Shown here: positions 31,921 to 43,036 of the stretch, one piece after another
Layout of the letters: each line of letters opens with the position of its first letter
Numbering within the stretch: position 1 is the first letter of the stretch
Assembly: GCA_963210315.1 (NCBI GenBank)
Contig: OY723255.1
Span: 1,240,001 to 1,304,000 of the forward strand
Source of the DNA: Rhynchopus euleeides
Lineage: Eukaryota; Euglenozoa; Diplonemea; Diplonemida; Diplonemidae
Length of the DNA stretch: 64,000 nt
Direction: 5' to 3'
The notes under the pieces: generated by a model
Told to the model about the DNA's origin: nothing
Databases searched by the model: none
The model's input: the letters and a program-made list of their open reading frames with translations, nothing else
Position numbers and translations under genes: made by a program

Positions 31921-33337
31921 AAGCCCTGAGGTGGGTGGCTCGAAATCTTTTTTTGGAGTTGTGCTAACAACGCAGGAAACTTTGCTATGCAGATCATGCA
32001 GGACACACCACACCCGCAGCAGGCGTGTGGGGTGTTCTCGCGATCGACGAATACCCGCTGGTTCTTCTCTCCCCTTTCTGATTTGCAGACACAAAGTTTT
32101 TTTGCAGCTGCAGGAAACGACACCATACCCAACAACGATCCCCAGACCGTCGAGGGAGAGTGGCGCCTGGATCCCGTGACACAGATCTCTAGTGCCGTTG
32201 TGATCCCCTCGGATAACGTCTCCTGGACGTTGTCAGCGGAGGTTGCCTGTGTGGCGGTGACCTCCGTATACCCCGCGGGATCCCGTGCCAGCAGCGCCTT
32301 CTTCAGCTTTTCGTCGACCCCTCGGTCGACGCTCTCCTTGATGTCGAGGGCCACCTTCAGGGTGGCACCTCGCATCGCCCTGAAGGCTGTGAGCGTATCA
32401 TGATTCACAATCTCCAGGGTGTTCTCCCCGTGTTCGAACTGCACCGCCCCAACCACGACTGCGTCCTTGCCACAGAGAAAGGAGTGCGTTCTCCAGATCG
32501 CTCGGACGCGCTTCTTGTAGTCCCGCTCACCCTCGGATTTTTTGCGACCCTGTTTGGGAGGAAGGCCACGTTACTCTGAAGGACAACCCGGGGCTGCGCA
32601 AGGTGGTGCGGCAGTACCGCCCCCTCGTGACGGGGATGGTCAACTCGGCGAGATGGAAGGCGTTCCATCTGGACGGGATGGTGCTGTCTGGGAGTGACAT
32701 CAGCACGTCTTTGGTGCGTGATGTGCGCGCAGTTCTTCACTGTTCCCGATTCGGCCTGCAGCGCTCATTGGAGATGCGGCCTCCCAGAAGGCCACAGGCC
32801 TTCTGGGAGAGGCCGCATCTCCAATGAAGTAACGTCACCACCCTTCAGCAGATGCACCTCGAGACAGTCACCCTCCGGTTGCAGCCCCACCTCCTCGAGC
32901 AGCGCCAGCAGCTTCTCGCGGGCGACACATTCTGCGATGGTCCCCGCGAGGCGTCTCAACCCCTCAACAGAGGCAACGATGGTGAAGAGCTGTTCCTCTT
33001 CCCCAGACATTGTTGTTCCTAGGTGCAGTGTGGATGATGGAGTGTGTAGGGGGTGCGACGCGGCTCCTGGAGCTCACTTCCTTCCCAGGTGTTTCTGGGC
33101 ATGGGGCAACCTTGCCCAGGTGTTTCTGGAGTCCCTGCCCCACATGTCGTAGTTCTTTCGTACGGCATATAGCGAGTTCTGGCAATATTTTTTTGAGAGT
33201 TGTGCAACAACGCAGGAAACTGTGCCAGTGCAGATCCTTGCAGAACTTCCCACACGCTTCATGACAGGCGCGTGGGGTGTTCTCGCGATCGACGAATACC
33301 CTTCGGCTCTTCTCTTGTTTCCCTTTCAGATTTGCAC
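31921..33337 (-). pseudogene. Fragments of an unknown coding sequence in a repeated block
   Basis: Two - strand segments look protein-coding: 32765-33010 begins MSGEEEQLFTIVASVEGLRR and is helical and charged; about 32140-32456 reads ENTLEIVNHDTLTAFRAMRG, then KVALDIKESVDRGVDEKLKK. Between them the sequence is broken by a palindrome (32766-32825). A + strand piece (32603-32740) reads VTGMVNSARWKAFHLDGMVL. Two ~150-bp direct repeats (31925-32090 and 33185-33330, sharing TTGTGC.AACAACGCAGGAAACT) flank the block. A deleted copy of part of it is at 12120-12328. I do not recognise the protein; a repeated gene remnant or the body of an unknown element are both possible. Confidence 0.4.
32766..32825. 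repeat. Long palindrome with 2-bp asymmetry
   Basis: Arms of 28 and 30 bases (CATTGGAGATGCGGCCTC...) nearly meet in the middle; the right arm has an extra TC pair. Confidence 0.9.
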
Positions 33338-33340
33338 TAA

Positions 33341-35780
33341 GGGGGTCTTCGCTGGCCGTTATCCTCCGTCAATCTCCGTCAGTTTTCAGCCAATTCAACA
33401 GGGAATTCACCAAAATGCACTGACGGTCGTCAGCTGATTGAGGGTGTGATATGAGGGCCAAAATGCACTGACGGTCGTATTGCAATTTGGGTTAGCGTGC
33501 TGGCATCGCAGCCTGGCCCCGAGGGACCATACCGTGAGGAACCGGGCCCGCTATCCTACTCTTGCACTACGTGACACCACACGGTTTCGCTCTCCTCCTT
33601 GTTGCGCTGTAAAGGAGGGGGGACACACACACATTGGAAGCCGGAGATTGCGCCTGCTGATACTGAGGCGCAATCTTCGCGACGACGCGTTGAAAAGAGC
33701 GCGGAATAGCCGCCGAACGAAAGATGGTGGGAGAGGGGATGCAGCGGGTGCGCTTCGGAACCGCACGCAACACCTGCTTCCGGAGGAAACGAGAACGAGA
33801 AGGACGGACAGCACGTGTCTTGCGCTCCAAGAAGCGCAAGGCCTGTGAGGCCCGTGGGAAAGGGGAAGGCACGCCTGATCTAGCTGTGCTGATGATCGTG
33901 CGGGAGGAAGGAAAACCTGCTCTGTTGTTATGAAACGAGCATCGCTCCAGGGCAGATTCGTCTGCCTCCCGCATGTGCGCTACACGTTTCTGCGCGCGGG
34001 GAACCGAGGACTCAGAAGGGGAGGGAGGGGAGAAAGGAAGTCGACGCCCCACGTAAGGGCTCGGCGACGTGCACTCGGGGGAGAGCGTGTCGCTCCCCTG
34101 GTGAGACGGCGTTTCTGCCTGCCAATCGGGAAGAGAGGGGGTTGCAGTGTCTAAAGGCACTAGGGGCTCCTGACATGGAGAGGGTGGTGGGGGTGACACA
34201 GTATCTAATAGGGGACTAGGCCTAGTGTCGGCGGGCTGAAAGCCCGGCGAGTCATCCACAACAAGGGAAGGTGCAGGCGAGAGAGGAAGGGGGAAAGCAA
34301 GTTCTGATGGGGACATGACACTATCCTTGTCAGGCCGAAGGCTTGACGCTGAAACCGGTGATCCAGGGGACACGGGGGGCTGAGGTTCAACTCTTCCACT
34401 GTGAAAGGAGCGTCGCCCCAGGGCAGATTCGCCTGTCTCCTGTATGGGTGCTACCCGCTTCTGCGCGCGGGGTATCGAGGACTCAGAGGGGAGAGAGGGA
34501 GAGAAAGGAAGGCGGCGCCCCACGTAAGGGCTCGGAGATCTCCGTTGTGTGGCGCCCTCAGGGAGGGGCGGCGAGCCCGTCTGCGGGGTCTGTAGCCCGT
34601 CCAGCAGGTCTGTGTGCAGCACGAGCTCCGGAGCCGGAGAGGGCGCCGGAGGCGGTGCTGCATCTGCTGGTGGAGCGAGACGAGCATCATCAGGCTGAGT
34701 GCCCGACGATTCATCCGCATCAAGCGTAACGTGCTCTGCACCCATCTGACGCGGGGTAGGGGAAGCAGGGGTATTCATTCGAGGGGAAGGCGAGAAAAGA
34801 AAACCAGGGAATTCGCGTGGGGTCAGCGCAGATGACTCTGCAGAAGAACCCAACTCGCCCTCACTGGGCTGATCGTCGGGGCAGTGAAGAGCCAAGTGCT
34901 CAATCATGCCCGGCCAGAGAAGAGGAAGAGACGCACACATGTCCCACTCTGGCTGATGCACACACACTATCCCAGCCCCCCAGAGGGACGAGCCCTCGTC
35001 AGAATTAACCAAACAGATGGCGGTGCGTTTCACGGCATCCTGCCCCACCGAGCCCTCGTCAGAGGTGTCCAAGACGATGGCGGTGCGTTTCACCGCAGCC
35101 CCAGCCGTCGCGTCGCTCGCCATCTCAGACGAGGGAGGGTCCTCCTCGCTGGAGGAGCTCGCGTCTTCGGCGTCGTCGCCGTCACGCTCGGTGGCACCAG
35201 AGCTGTCATCCCCGCCCTCGCCACCAGAGTCGTCATCGTCATCACAGCTGCTGCTGTCTTCGTCCGTACTCTCATCGTGGTCGACTCTGGGGGCACGTCC
35301 ATGATGGCCGGCCGCACAGCATGCGCTCGCTTTGGTGCAGGTGCCGCACCGCGTCATGTGGTGCATCTCGCAGCACATCACCTTCAGGCCGTCCGCGTGG
35401 TGGTGGTGCACGCGGCAACACGCAGCTATCGTCAGTGCGTAGTTCCGCTTGGCGTTATCGCAGTCGTTGCACTTCGGCTTCGAGTGCGACTTGCATACGC
35501 TCTGGGGGAGCAGAGACGTGCCTGCGAGCGACCGCGGCATGGTATAGGTATAGCGTCACGCGGCGGGGGCGGGCGTGGTACATCCCGCTGTGCGGCACGC
35601 GCGGCCCGAGGGATCCCAGTGTAGTCTGGGAACACGTTTGTTCCCCACCTCACAATGTTGCCGTCTGCATCGACGCCTGCGGCCGCACATGCCTGTTCTG
35701 CACTCGCCTCTAACGCCGCGATCGTCTCTGCGCCACCTGCGAATACGGGTACTGACGATCACTCCGTAGCGAAAACCCCC
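33341..35780 (-). mobile_element. 2.4-kb TIR element, master-size copy of the GGGGGTCTTCGC family
   Basis: Ends GGGGGTCTTCGCT (33341) and AGCGAAAACCCCC (to 35780), with 3-bp duplication TAA (33338-33340, 35781-35783). The 33343-33540 segment is shared with the short copy at 60162-60341, and its end modules with 25744-25851. The only large frame is a 657-residue protein on the - strand. No transposase is recognisable. A 3-bp duplication and GGG-starting ends suit PIF/Harbinger, but the other copies have AAA, TTT and CTG duplications rather than the usual TWA, so the family stays open. Confidence 0.75.
33567..35540 (-). CDS. His/Cys-cluster, proline-rich protein carried by the TIR element
   Basis: 657 residues. 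Residues 1-90 hold a dense Cys/His cluster (CNDCDNAKRN, CCRVHHHHADG, CCEMHHMTRCGTCTKASACC), consistent with a zinc-binding domain of no family I recognise. Next is a long Asp/Glu/Ser tract, then a Pro/Ser-rich disordered body. Two internal duplications are visible: AVKRTAI.L..SDEGS twice near residues 150-180, and SPSPYVGRRLPFSPS...RAQKRVA twice (about residues 335 and 520). The C-terminus is Arg-rich. It could be an accessory protein of the element, a captured host gene, or a highly derived transposase; the lack of an acidic catalytic triad in a folded core argues against the last. Confidence 0.5.
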   Translation of the reverse strand: MPRSLAGTSLLPQSVCKSHSKPKCNDCDNAKRNYALTIAACCRVHHHHADGLKVMCCEMHHMTRCGTCTKASACCAAGHHGRAPRVDHDESTDEDSSSCDDDDDSGGEGGDDSSGATERDGDDAEDASSSSEEDPPSSEMASDATAGAAVKRTAIVLDTSDEGSVGQDAVKRTAICLVNSDEGSSLWGAGIVCVHQPEWDMCASLPLLWPGMIEHLALHCPDDQPSEGELGSSAESSALTPREFPGFLFSPSPRMNTPASPTPRQMGAEHVTLDADESSGTQPDDARLAPPADAAPPPAPSPAPELVLHTDLLDGLQTPQTGSPPLPEGATQRRSPSPYVGRRLPFSPSLPSESSIPRAQKRVAPIQETGESALGRRSFHSGRVEPQPPVSPGSPVSASSLRPDKDSVMSPSELAFPLPLSPAPSLVVDDSPGFQPADTRPSPLLDTVSPPPPSPCQEPLVPLDTATPSLPDWQAETPSHQGSDTLSPECTSPSPYVGRRLPFSPPSPSESSVPRAQKRVAHMREADESALERCSFHNNRAGFPSSRTIISTARSGVPSPFPRASQALRFLERKTRAVRPSRSRFLRKQVLRAVPKRTRCIPSPTIFRSAAIPRSFQRVVAKIAPQYQQAQSPASNVCVSPLLYSATRRRAKPCGVT

Positions 35781-35848
35781 TAAAACACAGTTTTTCTCGG
35801 TCAGCGCAGTGCCTCCAGTCCTGTCTCAGTAGCCACACAGAAAGGGGT

Positions 35849-36447
35849 GACCTAAAACAAGCCGCCTTTTTGGCGTCGCCCAGCACTCGCACCACCGTCG
35901 ACCACCGTCGACCACCGTCGACCACCCTCGTCCACCCTCGCCCAAGTTGGCTTGTTTTCTGGTGGGGTTTGTACTGTACTTCGGCATTACGCCCTCTTGT
36001 GTCCCACTTCCTCCTGGACCAGCCACAGCCAATCCAACCAATCAAAGTATACCCATCGAACCCACCAAACCGCGGCAGCACTGGGTCTGGAGGCAGCGGT
36101 CGCAAGGTTTTGACGCAACGCAACCCTGCAGGATTTGGGCCCATATGGTGACCCCCAGTCAGTGGTGGAGACAGGCACCCCATGGTCAAAATGACCCCAC
36201 CACGATCCGCACGGATTCCGAGAAGTGCAATGGAAGGGTAAAATGATGAGCGAGCGGCGAGCCTACCGCGGGAACCCATTGGGACAACAGCCCACCACCC
36301 GCCCGCCCTCGCCCATGCCCGCCCACCCTTGCCCACCGTCGGTCACCGTCGCCCGCCCTCGTGCGTCCTCGCCCACGTCCACCCTCGCCCGCACGCCCAC
36401 GCTCGCCTACTCTTGCCCAGCCTCGCCCAGAGGTGGCTTGTTTTAGG
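35849..36447 (+). repeat. Fold-back element with minisatellite arms
   Basis: Left end GACCTAAAACAAGCCGCC at 35849, right end GGCTTGTTTTAGGTC near 36432-36446. Inside are minisatellite tracts (CGTCGACCAC repeats at 35885-35945; CGCCCACCCT-like at 36290-36430), a 250-bp block shared with 48930-49190, and one satellite core in reverse at about 36198. Confidence 0.7.
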
Positions 36448-36689
36448 TCAGTCAATGGGAATGGTCTGGTTCTAATGCGTGGGTGGACCAACACTGCCTC
36501 TGGTGACACCACAGGCCCTGGAAGGGCTCGAGTGGACTGTGCTGGGCTCTCGGTCGGTGGTGCACTGTGCAGTAGTCGGCACAGCCACGACCTATAACCT
36601 CAAAGGCGGTGAGTCTGAGGAACCACACGTACACGGAATCTACATGGAACCCGACTTTCAATCACCCCAAAATCGCCTTCATTTGAATA

Positions 36690-36830
36690 ATTGGACTCCG
36701 TGCGAATCGTAATGGGGTCCCTTTTGCAGTGTACTGCACGTTCGCCCACATTCGCCCACGCTCGCCCACAACACGCCCGCACTCGCCCACCTTCGCCCAT
36801 AACTTGCCCACACTCGCCCAGGATAGCACC
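36690..36830 (+). repeat. Satellite core plus TTCGCCCACA minisatellite
   Basis: One + strand satellite core (CGAATCGTAATGGGG near 36707) followed by about nine CGCCCACA-type units. Confidence 0.7.
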
Positions 36831-36925
36831 GTTTTCGGTCAGTCAGCCAGCCACTCACTCACTCCCTCACTCTCACTCACACTCCCTCACTGTCACTTAC
36901 TCTCTTACACACTCTCTGCCACCCT

Positions 36926-38890
36926 TTGTTCGTCAACGAGTTGAAGCTCCTTCGGAGATTCGGGATGGCAAGGAGAGCTTGTGTGGCTCGTCATCGCCTC
37001 GTTCACCGGCCTGCAATCCAGTACGAGACGATTCACCCTCCGTACACTGGCTCACCATCCTCGCAGGCAGGCGCGACACAGGACCTGGCTTTGGTATCGA
37101 ACCCTTCACATGTGACTGGAACGTCGCCGGGTTGTCCACCATACCCAGCACAGCCGTCTTGCCTGGTTCTGCCAAGAGCACTTCGAGGTTGACCTTCCCA
37201 GATGGGAACTCCTCCGGCCGCTGCACCAATTCGCACTGTGAACCCAGCCCCCCGAACTCGCGCATCGCCGCTCGCACACCCGGGGGGGATGCGGACACAT
37301 CCACCTCCACGTCCTCCGGGGGGTCAGCCGGGTCGTACTTCCACCCGCACCCCAACGACCCGAACCGCAGAGCGTCGACCAGCACGTCGAGCCGCCCCCT
37401 CCGGGGCCCGGCTACGCCTGCAGCCGGGCTGTCGCCCTCGCGACCTGCTCCCGCCACCGGGGGTTCGTAGAGCGCATGTATATGCGCGTCGTCTCCCCCT
37501 TTTTGTGGCGGAGGAGCTTCTTGATCTCCTTCTGAGAAGCTCCTCCCGCCTCGACCTCCTGAGCTGCACCGAATGCAGCCACGACCCCTTCGGCATGGTC
37601 CCCTTCAGACCCGCTTCCATCCCTGAGCTTCGCGGGACCGCCGTCCTCGCCCACGCCGCGGACCTCTGCCAGGTCCGCCACGCTCAGAAACCGCAGGTTT
37701 TCTGATACCCGCCGCTCGTCACCCACGTCAGCGCGAGCAGCGCCTCCGCAGCGTGCTCCGCCTCCAGCTTCCGCAGCGCGTCCCGCAGCTGCGGCGGAGC
37801 TATGGGAGGCCTGGCGGGAGCGAATGAGGGGCGTACCGCGGCAGCGGCTTGCGCGCGGCCAGGAACCGTTCGTCCGTACCCCCTTCACGCCCCGGACGTG
37901 AAGCCCCTTCGCCAGTTTTCCGGCGTAGTCGCCGACGGTGCCCGGAGACGCCCCGTTCAACCGGATCCACAGGAACTTCACGGCTGCCTCGTCGACCGGC
38001 AGTCCCCTTCCCTCGACCCCGTGCCAGAAATCCACGAAAGCGTCGGTGATCCGCTCCCCGCTCCGCGGCCGCCCTTCCGGTGACCTCGAAGGTGTGTTCG
38101 AAGTGCCATTTCCCATGGCACCTCTCGGGTTGCGCGCTGCAACCTAAAGAGCTCGCCCCAGCTCTTTCCTGTCGCAGATGAGGAACAGAGGGTGGTCGAT
38201 AGCCTCCCTCTCGCGCGCCGTCAGCTTCCGGGCCCACTTTGCTCGGCTCGCCTCGACCTTTGTACCGAGCCTCGGGCGCACACTCGACCCCACGTCTTCC
38301 CGTGCCGTAGTTCGCACCCGCGTTTTTTGGGCGCGCGGTGGGTGGAGGCGAACGAAAACGCGGCGCTCCCTGGCCGTCGGCCCGTCGCCCCACCCCCTAC
38401 TCCTCCGCCGCTCCGCGGGGCAGCCCTCGCCGCGTCCAGCGCCCCCCGGTGCCTCGAGGACAGCACATCCCCTGCCGACAGCTTATCCCGGAAAGCGTGG
38501 GCCGGAGCAATCCGACGAGCCCCGCGCCTTCCAGAACCACAGTGCGTCGTGGGCCTCTCGGAGCGACCCGACCGATATCCCGTGAGGGGAGCAGCACCGC
38601 CTCCACGACCTGAAGCAGCTGTTCCACAGCGTCCCGGGCATCGCACTTCCCCGGGGGGAGGAACTCCTCACGCAGCGTCTGCATGAGGATGTACCGGCGG
38701 GTGGGGTCTGTCGCAAAAAAGGCCCACTCCTCCGGATCGTGGAGGACGTCCTCGTCCACCTCCTCATCTTCCTCGCCGTAGTCCTCCGCCTCCTCGTAGA
38801 GGCGGCGGGTGGCTCCCCTCCCACCGCACCGCCACACCGTGGAGCACGCGAACCGTCTCCTGCACCGACCGATAGCCCACATTTGCCGGG
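36926..38890 (-). pseudogene. Relic element coding for a tyrosine recombinase
   Basis: Broken - strand coding region with several interruptions. The end part around 37420-37520 has the C-terminal signature of tyrosine recombinases (IKKLLRHKKGETTRIYMR: the H..TT..Y arrangement). Upstream, near 37900-38060, AFVDFWHGVEGRGL and ASPGTVGDYAGKLAKGL look like a core-binding domain. An acidic segment lies at about 38700-38820. Composition is GC-rich like host genes. Cryptons or other recombinase-bearing elements are candidates; no terminal repeats were found, so the family and the true limits are uncertain. Treated as a fossil. Confidence 0.5.
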
Positions 38891-38911
38891 TTTGCGGATC
38901 AGCCGTGAAAA

Positions 38912-39172
38912 ATGCATGTTGCGTTTACGGTTGATGCCAGCCATGTTGTGTGCAAGGCCTGCACACACAGCGTGATGGAGGTGCAGAAGGACTGGCGGGA
39001 TCGCCTCGATATCAAGGCGGTCTTGCGGCACTTTGCCGACTGCGCAGAGGTCCCCAACCTGCTCAAGACCCTGCCGACGAAGAAGGGGACGGATCTGCGG
39101 AAGCGCCACGGGGAGGTGGCGAAGCAGGTGGCGGGGTGGCGCGCCCTCTCAAAGGAGGGGAAGTTGGAAGGC
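38912..39172 (+). pseudogene. Fragment with a BED-finger-like start
   Basis: About 87 residues read as a plausible protein start (MHVAFTVDASHVVCKACTHS, then a basic helix-rich stretch with RHFADCAE) before running into minisatellite. The C-x2-C plus downstream His resembles the zinc finger at the head of many DNA transposases. Probably a remnant cut by the repeat. Confidence 0.35.
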
Positions 39173-39179
39173 GGAGGCG

Positions 39180-39445
39180 GCAGCCGCCTGCAAGCGCCCT
39201 CAAGCGCCCACAGCCGCCCACAGCAGCTCACAAACGACCACAGTCGCCCACGGTCGCCCACAGTCGCCCACCCACGCCAACCCTCGCCCACAGACGCCCA
39301 CAGTCGCCCACATTCGCCCACCCTCGACCACCCTCGATCACCCTCGCCCACCCTCTTCCGCACTCGGGCACCTTCGCCCACATTTGCCCACACTCGCCCA
39401 CCTTCGACCACCTTCGACCACCCTCGCCCGGAGGCGAGGTGGATT
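39180..39445 (+). repeat. CGCCCACA/CGACCACC minisatellite
   Basis: Tandem 10-bp units (TCGCCCACAG, TCGACCACCT and variants) for about 250 bp, ending in GCGAGGTGGATTAGGTCA, a diverged form of the fold-back end GGCTTGTTTTAGGTCA. Confidence 0.8.
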
Positions 39446-39618
39446 AGGTCATGTAGGTGCCACACACACCACCCTGGAATGTTGGTTTGCTTCAGGTGTG
39501 GAGAAGTGACTCGCTCCCGACTGGGCCCGACAGGCAGCCGTTATGGACTGCACCGACCCACTGACGTGACCCAGTAGTACCTCACCCTCGGTTTTTCCAA
39601 CCCATGTTCAGTTGTATA

Positions 39619-40316
39619 CCGTCACTCAAGTTTTGTTGGTGGGGTAATATATTGGTGGGGTAAATATGTTGGTGGGGTACTAATTTGGTGGATTTGGGGC
39701 TCTGAAAAAAGTTGGTGGGTTATTACCCCACCAACATAATTACCCCTGGGGCGCATTGTACTTGGCGATTTTTTCTGGCACCTGGGATTTGGAGCCCCCT
39801 TCCCACCCACCCCGACTGCGCGTACGCATGTGCGTACGCCGTCCGCACTTTCTGAAACCGCGCTGCGCACGCGTACGCAGAAATTGCGTACGGCTGGTAT
39901 TCCAGGTCTCTCAGCACACAGTAGGCCACCCAGTAGGCTGAGCCCTGGCCTTTGCTCTTGCCTTTCACAGACGGTTCCTTCGCGCACAAGTGCAAAAGGT
40001 ACGATTACCTACTCGAAGGCTCGAAGGCTGCTGAGGTTGACGACCGATTTGGTGTGCGGACATGGCCGTCTCTTGTACTACATAGACTGCCGTTTGCAGG
40101 CGCCGCACGCCCACGCGTACGCCGTATGCATTTTCTGGAAAACGTAGCCATCAGCCGGGCCCCTTAGGCGTTCGCCACGAAAACGGTAGTCAGCGATGCG
40201 CATTGGGGTAATAAATTGGTGGGGTAGATTTGTTGGTGGGGTACTAATTTGGTGGATTTGGGGGTTCTGGAAGAAGTTGGTGGGTTATTACCCCACCAAC
40301 ATGACTTGAGTGACGG
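39619..40316. mobile_element. 698-bp TA-flanked element with inverted and direct terminal repeats
   Basis: Ends CCGTCACTCAAG...CTTGAGTGACGG flanked by TA on both sides (39617-39618, 40317-40318), as in Tc1/mariner-type insertions. Inside both ends lies a ~110-bp block in direct orientation, made of TTGGTGGGGTA repeats and the hairpin GTTGGTGGGTTATTACCCCA(CC). The middle has CGCGTACGC-rich repeats. No coding sequence. Confidence 0.7.
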
Positions 40317-41330
40317 TATTTGGAATCTGTGCGTATCGTGATGGGGTCATTTTGGCCATGGGGTGCCGATTCACACCCATAACTGGCCTTTCGTCACTGG
40401 GGCTCACCACAAGGTTTGTTTGTGGTCTCTTGACCCACTACAAACGAGTCCCTCAGGGAGCAGCGCCCCTGCCAAGCAGAGCTGGATGGTATGGCTTGAT
40501 GTAGAGTTGGACAATGGAAGGTCAAGAACCGCTCCGGATTTGTAGATCCTGTGAGTCCGCTGACGAGTTGCAACACAGGGGAGGGACTCGTACGGAAGGC
40601 AACGGAATTGGTTCTGACCCACCCAACTGAGCTGAAGTGAACACTCCCCTCTTCTACTTCTATTCCAGCTGATTTGGCAAGAAGAATCGGATCCACCACA
40701 TTATCAGACGATTATCGGATGATTATCGGGCGATTATCTGATCCGATAATCATCCGATAATTTTTTTTGGGTGGGTTTTTCAACCAGAAAATGTGACCAA
40801 TATTCCTGATCAGGGTTAGGGTTGTTACAACCCCCTGGCAAGCGAGCCTTCGACCGAAGGACAGTAGTGAACATCTGTTCCTTGCGGGCGCCCAGATTGG
40901 GTAGGCTTGCTGCGTCCAGCTTACTGAGGCCGCCCGGTCTCCATCACCCGATATGACTCCGCATTATCGCGCAGCACAAGACAAGGTAGTCTCCAGATAC
41001 ATGCCATAGGTCTGGTGGGCGAAGCTCCCCAGACCCCTCTGGTGGCCCCCTCCGGAAAGCAGGCCGTTCGCCCGGGGCGAAGTTGGGCCCAACTTCGCTA
41101 AAAGAATAAATCTTCAGATTTACTTCGCCCCAACTTCGCCCAACAACTTCGCCCAAGGGGACAAATTTGGTGAAAGAGCCCACGGGATCACGAGGATCAG
41201 GGTATGGCGAATGCTCGAGGAAGGAAGTGTCAGAAGGAGACCACAACGACCTTCCCCAAAGTACGATGTATTGCTCCGCCCAGACCCCCCCTGTGGCGTA
41301 TGTCTGGTGCCCAAGTCCTTTCAAGTTACA
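40317..41330. other. Repeat-rich DNA without a gene
   Basis: 40699-40762 and 41823-41958 hold ATTATCGGATGATTATCGG-type repeats on both strands. The GGGCGAAGTTGGGCCCAACTTCGC hairpin family occurs at about 41075-41165 and again at 41685-41762, suggesting an element between 40.7 and 41.96 kb, but I could not fix its ends. Confidence 0.45.
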
Positions 41331-41331
41331 T

Positions 41332-41472
41332 GAATCTGTCCATCCGCAATGAACAGATGTTCACTACCGTGGCCTCCGGCGGCTGTTACATGAATCTGTC
41401 CATCCGCAATGAACAGATGTTCACTACCGTGGCCTCCGGCGGCTGGGGGGCTCCGCCCCCCAGACCCCCCTG
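41332..41472 (+). repeat. 56-bp GC-rich hairpin repeat, copies 3 (partial) and 4
   Basis: A 60-bp unit starting TTACATGAATCTGTCCATCC and running through the first 29 bases of the repeat (41326-41385) is repeated at once (41386-41445). Only the second continues into the full GC-rich palindrome (41417-41472). Confidence 0.9.
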
Positions 41473-42235
41473 GCAGCCTAACTGTGTGTGTGGCACTGCG
41501 GTTCCTGCCAATCCACGGGGCGCTTCGCTCATAAGCAAGGCTATTAGTGCCTCCGGAGGTACTAACAGCCTTGCCAGAAGTGCAGTGATCTCTCAAGGCA
41601 AGGTAGCCAATGTGCATCTCCCGAGGGGGCGCGAAGCGCCCCAGAGGGGCGCCTCCCTGCGTGCAGGGCGTTCGCTACTGGGCGAAGTTGGGCCAACTTC
41701 GCCCAAACAAATAAATGTTCGGGTTTACTTCGCCCCAACTTCGCCCAAGGGGGCGAAGTTGGATAAAAAAATTCTGCAACAGGGAAAAGAGGGTGTTCTG
41801 GTGCCCACAACGCACACGAACACTGATTATCGGATGATTATCGGTTGTCCGACAATATCCGATAATGTCCGACAATCATCCAATAATCGTCCGATTCGGA
41901 TCCGATAATTGGGATTTTCCCCGAAAATCCGATAATGCCCGATAACCGATTCGGATGCACTGCATGCGGGCCCCCCTTTCCGCCACACAGCCTCCTCCCG
42001 GCACCATGTCTGCGAGGGGCGGGAAGAAGGGGAGGTGCGTGACGCCCCCCGCAGCGGACCCGGGCACTCCCCCACAGAGCGCGTCGAAGCGGCCCTCATA
42101 TCACACACTCACTGTCGATCTCTCTATTGAGCTCCCAAGGCAGGGCAGTGGTATGGAGTTTCCAATCCAGTCACTGAGTGGTGAGGGACCTGTGATGTTT
42201 ACTACTTCTGCTTTTACTCTGTACCTACCCTACCC
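41473..42235. other. No supported gene
   Basis: Includes the second set of ATTATCGG repeats (41823-41958) and palindromic CCTCCGGAGG words at 41550. Confidence 0.4.
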
Positions 42236-42281
42236 CTTGTAATTGTCCGCCCCATTTTGGCCGAAACGGACAATTACAAGG
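42236..42281. repeat. 15-bp palindrome CCTTGTAATTGTCCG
   Basis: Arms at 42235-42249 and 42267-42281. The left arm with its CTACCC/CCCC flank recurs once more near 45993-46012, suggesting element ends. Confidence 0.75.
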
Positions 42282-42799
42282 TCAGGCGGACACTTACTAG
42301 TGTTTGTGCGCTCTGTGTGGCCAGGGCTCTCGCTTGTCACCCCTACCACCCCCAGGGGGTGATAGGGGTGAGTAGCGAGGGGTGATGAAGAGACCCTTGT
42401 CACGCAGGCGGAGCCCCGCTCTCGGCCTCATCCCTGCCTTGTTTGCAGGGTAGGTGTGCATGGAAGGAGGCTGTTGTGCTCTGAGCAGTGATCTCGCTGG
42501 GGGTCGGGCAAACCAAAAAAGAGGTAGGGCACAGGGTGGGCCGAGCTCGCTCCGCAGGGAAAAAAGTGCAGCCCAACCCCCGATTTCCCGCGGTATGATG
42601 CAAACAGGGTCGAACGCACGGCCACAGAACGTTTTTCCCAATTCGAGAGGCATCGGATGCTGCCGCCTTAGATCGTCCTGCTGGACCAAAAATCAGTAGT
42701 CAGGGGGCTTGGATTGCCGTTTAGTACTTGCCAAACTGCAATCCCGAGTAACTTTGCCAGCGCGTTGTGTTCAGGAACGGCAGCAAAGCTAACAGGCTA

Positions 42800-42855
42800 C
42801 AGGGGGGTCTGGGGGGCGGAGCCCCCCAGCCGCCGGAGGCCACGGTAGTGAACAT
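42800..42855 (-). repeat. 56-bp GC-rich hairpin repeat, copy 5
   Basis: Reverse orientation; same unit as 11691. The 40.86-kb stretch ACAGTAGTGAACATCTGTTCC is a further truncated trace. Confidence 0.9.
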
Positions 42856-42998
42856 CTAAAAGCCCTCGAAGGCTAATCCCCACACCGGTTGGTGCTGTTG
42901 CGCATTCCAGGCGGGGATGATCCTTCGCTTGACCTGATGAGGTGCGCTTCGATGAACACCATCAAGCCCCCAGCACCTGGTACACCTGCTCATGATGG

Positions 42999-43036
42999 CC
43001 GAGTTTTCATACGCTGTGGCGCATGAAAACTCGGCT
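42999..43036. repeat. 16-bp palindrome
   Basis: GCCGAGTTTTCATACG and its inverted copy (one mismatch) around a 6-base spacer. Confidence 0.8.

Noticed and set aside
42930-42960. CTGATGAGGTGCGCTTCG, another hammerhead-like start
   Set aside because: The conserved GAAA box is absent and the flanks do not pair.
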